From Alloacidobacterium dinghuense (GTDB taxonomy: Bacteria; Acidobacteriota; Terriglobia; Terriglobales; Acidobacteriaceae): a stretch of 64,000 nt of DNA. Under the pieces are notes generated by a model, which saw only the letters and a program-made list of their open reading frames with translations, did no database searches and had not been told where the DNA came from. The position numbers and the translations under genes are program-made. Of this stretch, positions 62,080 through 64,000 are shown in pieces; the first letter of the stretch is position 1, and each line of letters begins with the position of its first letter. The stretch covers positions 4,340,001 through 4,404,000 of the forward strand of contig NZ_CP060394.1 of NCBI RefSeq assembly GCF_014274465.1, given 5' to 3'.

Positions 62080-63639
62080 CTGCCGACACAAGTCTTCGCC
62101 AGAAAATCAATCGACAAACTCATTAGCGACTCGGAAAATCCGGAGCACAGCCTCAAAAAGACGCTTGGCCCCTGGTCGCTGACGGCGCTTGGCATTGGCG
62201 CGGTGATTGGCTCGGGCATCTTTACCGTGATCGGAACGGCGATTGCCGGCGAACAGTTTGATACCTCGTCCATTCTCAATACTCCCGTTCTTGATTATCT
62301 GATTCACCACACGGCGCTGGTCGGGCGACCCGGAGCGGGGCCCGCGCTGGCATTGTCGTTGGTGCTGGTGGCGATTGTCTGCGCCTTTACGGGTCTTTGC
62401 TACGCAGAACTCGCTTCGATGATTCCAATTGCGGGGTCGGCATACACCTATACGTATGCAACGCTGGGTGAGCTGATTGCGTGGATTATCGGCTGGGATC
62501 TGATTCTCGAATATGCCTTTTCCAATATGGCGGTGTGCGTTGGGTTCGCGGCGCACATTGTCGATTTGATGGACTGGCTGGGGATTCATCCGTCGGCGCG
62601 ATGGATTTCTCCTGCCTATCTGCCTAGCGGATTGCAGGACTTTCACGGCAATACGCTCTATGCGGCGGGCTGGCATTTCGGCTTCAACTGGCCTGCGTTT
62701 TTGATCGTCATGCTCCTGACGGTGGTGCTGGTGCGCGGCATCCGCGAGTCGGCGGAGACGAACAACATCATGGTGCTGCTGAAGATCACGGCGATCCTGA
62801 TTTTCGTGGCCTTCGGTGCGCATTTTATTCATCCATCGAACTGGCATCCCTTTTATCCGAATGGCTGGTCGGGGCTGCTGACGGGTGGCTCGATTATTTT
62901 CTTCACGTATATCGGGTTTGATTCTGTCTCAACGGCGGCCGAGGAATGTAAGAACCCGCAGCGCGACGTGCCGATTGGCATTCTCGCGACTCTTGTGATC
63001 TGCACGACGCTCTATATCGGTGTTGCGGTGGTGCTAACGGGGCTGATCAAGTGGAACCTGCTGATCGGCGATGCTGCACCGGTGGTGAACACGCTCCGGA
63101 AGCTTTCGCTGACATCGGGCAGCGAATCGCTGCATTGGGTGCGGCTGGTGATCCTGATTGGCGCCCTGCTGGGGATGATTTCATCCATCCTCGTCTTCCA
63201 GATCGGACAGGCGCGGGTGTGGTTCGCCATGTCGCGCGACCGGTTGCTGCCTTCTGTTTTTTCCAAGGTGCATCCCAAGTATCGGACACCGGCGGTTTCC
63301 ACGTGGGTGGCTGGGTTTGTTGTTGGACTTCCGGCGGGATTACTGGATATCGGTACCTTCTCGGACTTGTCGAATATCGGGACGCTCTTTGCTTTCGTGC
63401 TGGTGTCGGCGGGAGTGCTGATTCTACGCTACAAGGATCCTCATCGGCATCGCAGCTTCCGCTGTCCAGGAGGGCCGGTGTTTCCAGTGCTCAGCATCTT
63501 CTTTTGTGTGCTGCTGATGGCTGGGTTGCCGATCATGACCTGGCTGCGCTTCTTCGTCTGGCTCGCGATCGGGCTGTGCATTTACTTCTTTTATAGCTGC
63601 AGACGGAGTGAGTTCTGCCCGCCGCATAGAGCACGATAA
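62080..63639 (+). CDS. APC-family amino acid permease, apparent CTG start
   Basis: A 519-residue amino acid transporter with 12 or more TM segments. The homologous N-terminus (KSIDKLISDSENPEHSLKKT, LGPWSLTALGIGAVIGSGIF) begins well before the first ATG/GTG (GTG at 62203 lies inside TM1). In frame upstream, between the stop at 62059 and this region, the only usable start is CTG at 62080, preceded by AGGAG (62068-62072) at 7-bp spacing. Other family motifs are GLCYAELASMIPIAGSAYTY, YIGFDSVSTAAEECKNPQRD and VWFAMSRDRLLPSVFSKVHP. It resembles the cationic amino acid/APA transporters common in Acidobacteria. Confidence 0.85.
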   Translation: MPTQVFARKSIDKLISDSENPEHSLKKTLGPWSLTALGIGAVIGSGIFTVIGTAIAGEQFDTSSILNTPVLDYLIHHTALVGRPGAGPALALSLVLVAIVCAFTGLCYAELASMIPIAGSAYTYTYATLGELIAWIIGWDLILEYAFSNMAVCVGFAAHIVDLMDWLGIHPSARWISPAYLPSGLQDFHGNTLYAAGWHFGFNWPAFLIVMLLTVVLVRGIRESAETNNIMVLLKITAILIFVAFGAHFIHPSNWHPFYPNGWSGLLTGGSIIFFTYIGFDSVSTAAEECKNPQRDVPIGILATLVICTTLYIGVAVVLTGLIKWNLLIGDAAPVVNTLRKLSLTSGSESLHWVRLVILIGALLGMISSILVFQIGQARVWFAMSRDRLLPSVFSKVHPKYRTPAVSTWVAGFVVGLPAGLLDIGTFSDLSNIGTLFAFVLVSAGVLILRYKDPHRHRSFRCPGGPVFPVLSIFFCVLLMAGLPIMTWLRFFVWLAIGLCIYFFYSCRRSEFCPPHRAR

Positions 63640-63720
63640 TTTACGCGGAGTGCGGCGAACCGCCCGCGATTGCTGCCTGCTGCAAATAGTCCTCGTTTAC
63701 TGGGGCGAGCTTTGAATCCT

Positions 63721-64000
63721 ATGGCTAAGCCACGATACACAATTGCTATGGCCTCAAGACCGAAAGACTTCCTCCGTCGTCTCCCAAAGGCTGAACTCCA
63801 TCTGCATCTGGAAGGCACGATCTCTCCTGAGACGCTGGCGGAATTGAGCCGCAGGCACGACGCTCAGCCTCTGACCCTGGACCAGGCGCGGGCGCTGTAT
63901 CAATACACCGACTTCTTCGGCTTCCTGATGGCATTTAAAGCGGTGACCGAACGCCTCCGCACGGCCGAAGATTATAAACTGATCACCTACAAGATGCTGC
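63721..64000 (+). CDS. add: Adenosine deaminase, 5' part (cut by window edge)
   Basis: The first 93 residues of a metal-dependent deaminase: FLRRLPKAELHLHLEGTISP with the H-x-H zinc ligands, then ETLAELSRRHDAQPLTLDQA and YQYTDFFGFLMAFKAVTERL. These match the N-terminus of the adenosine/adenine deaminase family. Two in-frame starts, 63721 and 63748 (MASRPKDFLRR), are possible; neither has a strong RBS. The active-site Glu and remaining His/Asp residues are outside the window. Confidence 0.85.
   Translation, partial: MAKPRYTIAMASRPKDFLRRLPKAELHLHLEGTISPETLAELSRRHDAQPLTLDQARALYQYTDFFGFLMAFKAVTERLRTAEDYKLITYKML

Overview
The window looks like a chromosomal segment from an Acidobacteriota bacterium, probably class Terriglobia (Granulicella/Terriglobus/Edaphobacter-like). 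The basis is a large Oar-type TonB-dependent receptor with an N-terminal carboxypeptidase-regulatory-like domain, secreted HAF-repeat proteins, many exported hydrolases, a long class II ribonucleotide reductase and scattered copies of the short 'GTCATCCTGAGCGAAGCGAAGGATCT'-like repeat typical of these genomes. The placement is inference; no rRNA is present. Core genes look GC-rich, and the region 19-31 kb is visibly richer in AT.

Layout. 1-7 kb: surface and nutrient-scavenging proteins (end of a HAF-repeat protein, a beta-propeller lipoprotein, an Oar-like receptor). 7-15 kb: mostly exported hydrolases (PHP metallohydrolase, PLC-like phosphodiesterase, DUF711, MetX-like and proline-iminopeptidase-like alpha/beta hydrolases), YraN, an FAH-family enzyme and a GNAT acetyltransferase. 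15.6-19 kb: B12-dependent ribonucleotide reductase nrdJ, whose reading frame has absorbed four copies of dispersed repeats. 19.1-28.3 kb: a 9.25-kb accessory element bounded by inverted arrays of a 15-bp box (consensus CATAAGGTGAAAGTT) resembling IS21-family ends. It carries no transposase but holds two TIR-based modules: a TIR protein translationally coupled to a KGGTGR-motif ATPase with a STAND-like tail, and a TIR-SLOG protein in operon with a small multi-TM protein. 28.4-31 kb: a coiled-coil protein and a cysteine-peptidase-like protein fused to a seven-repeat PLL/DUF346-type lectin propeller. 31.7-32.5 kb: a CDF-like transporter and rpmB. 32.7-35.35 kb: a 2.64-kb IS1-family-like transposon with 34-bp terminal inverted repeats and an 8-9 bp target duplication, carrying a proteasome-like Ntn hydrolase and small genes; its promoters contain dyads that match part of the terminal repeat. 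35.4-50 kb: a TonB-receptor remnant, membrane proteins, a MerR/TipAS regulator with its operator, sugar/cell-surface enzymes, an exported M18 aminopeptidase, rplU-rpmA and gyrB. 50-64 kb: HAF-repeat protein, GH32 enzyme, Tat-exported amidase, orphan Opp-type ABC ATPase, TauE/SafE permease, a frameshifted SemiSWEET gene, DUF971, LOG-family protein, PcrA/UvrD helicase, an APC permease that seems to start at CTG, and the 5' end of adenosine deaminase.

The most interesting part is the 19.1-28.3 kb element. Two NAD-signalling-type (TIR) modules sit side by side between transposon-like ends that appear to have been inserted between the nrdJ stop codon and the original nrdJ terminator. I saw no tRNA, rRNA or CRISPR array.
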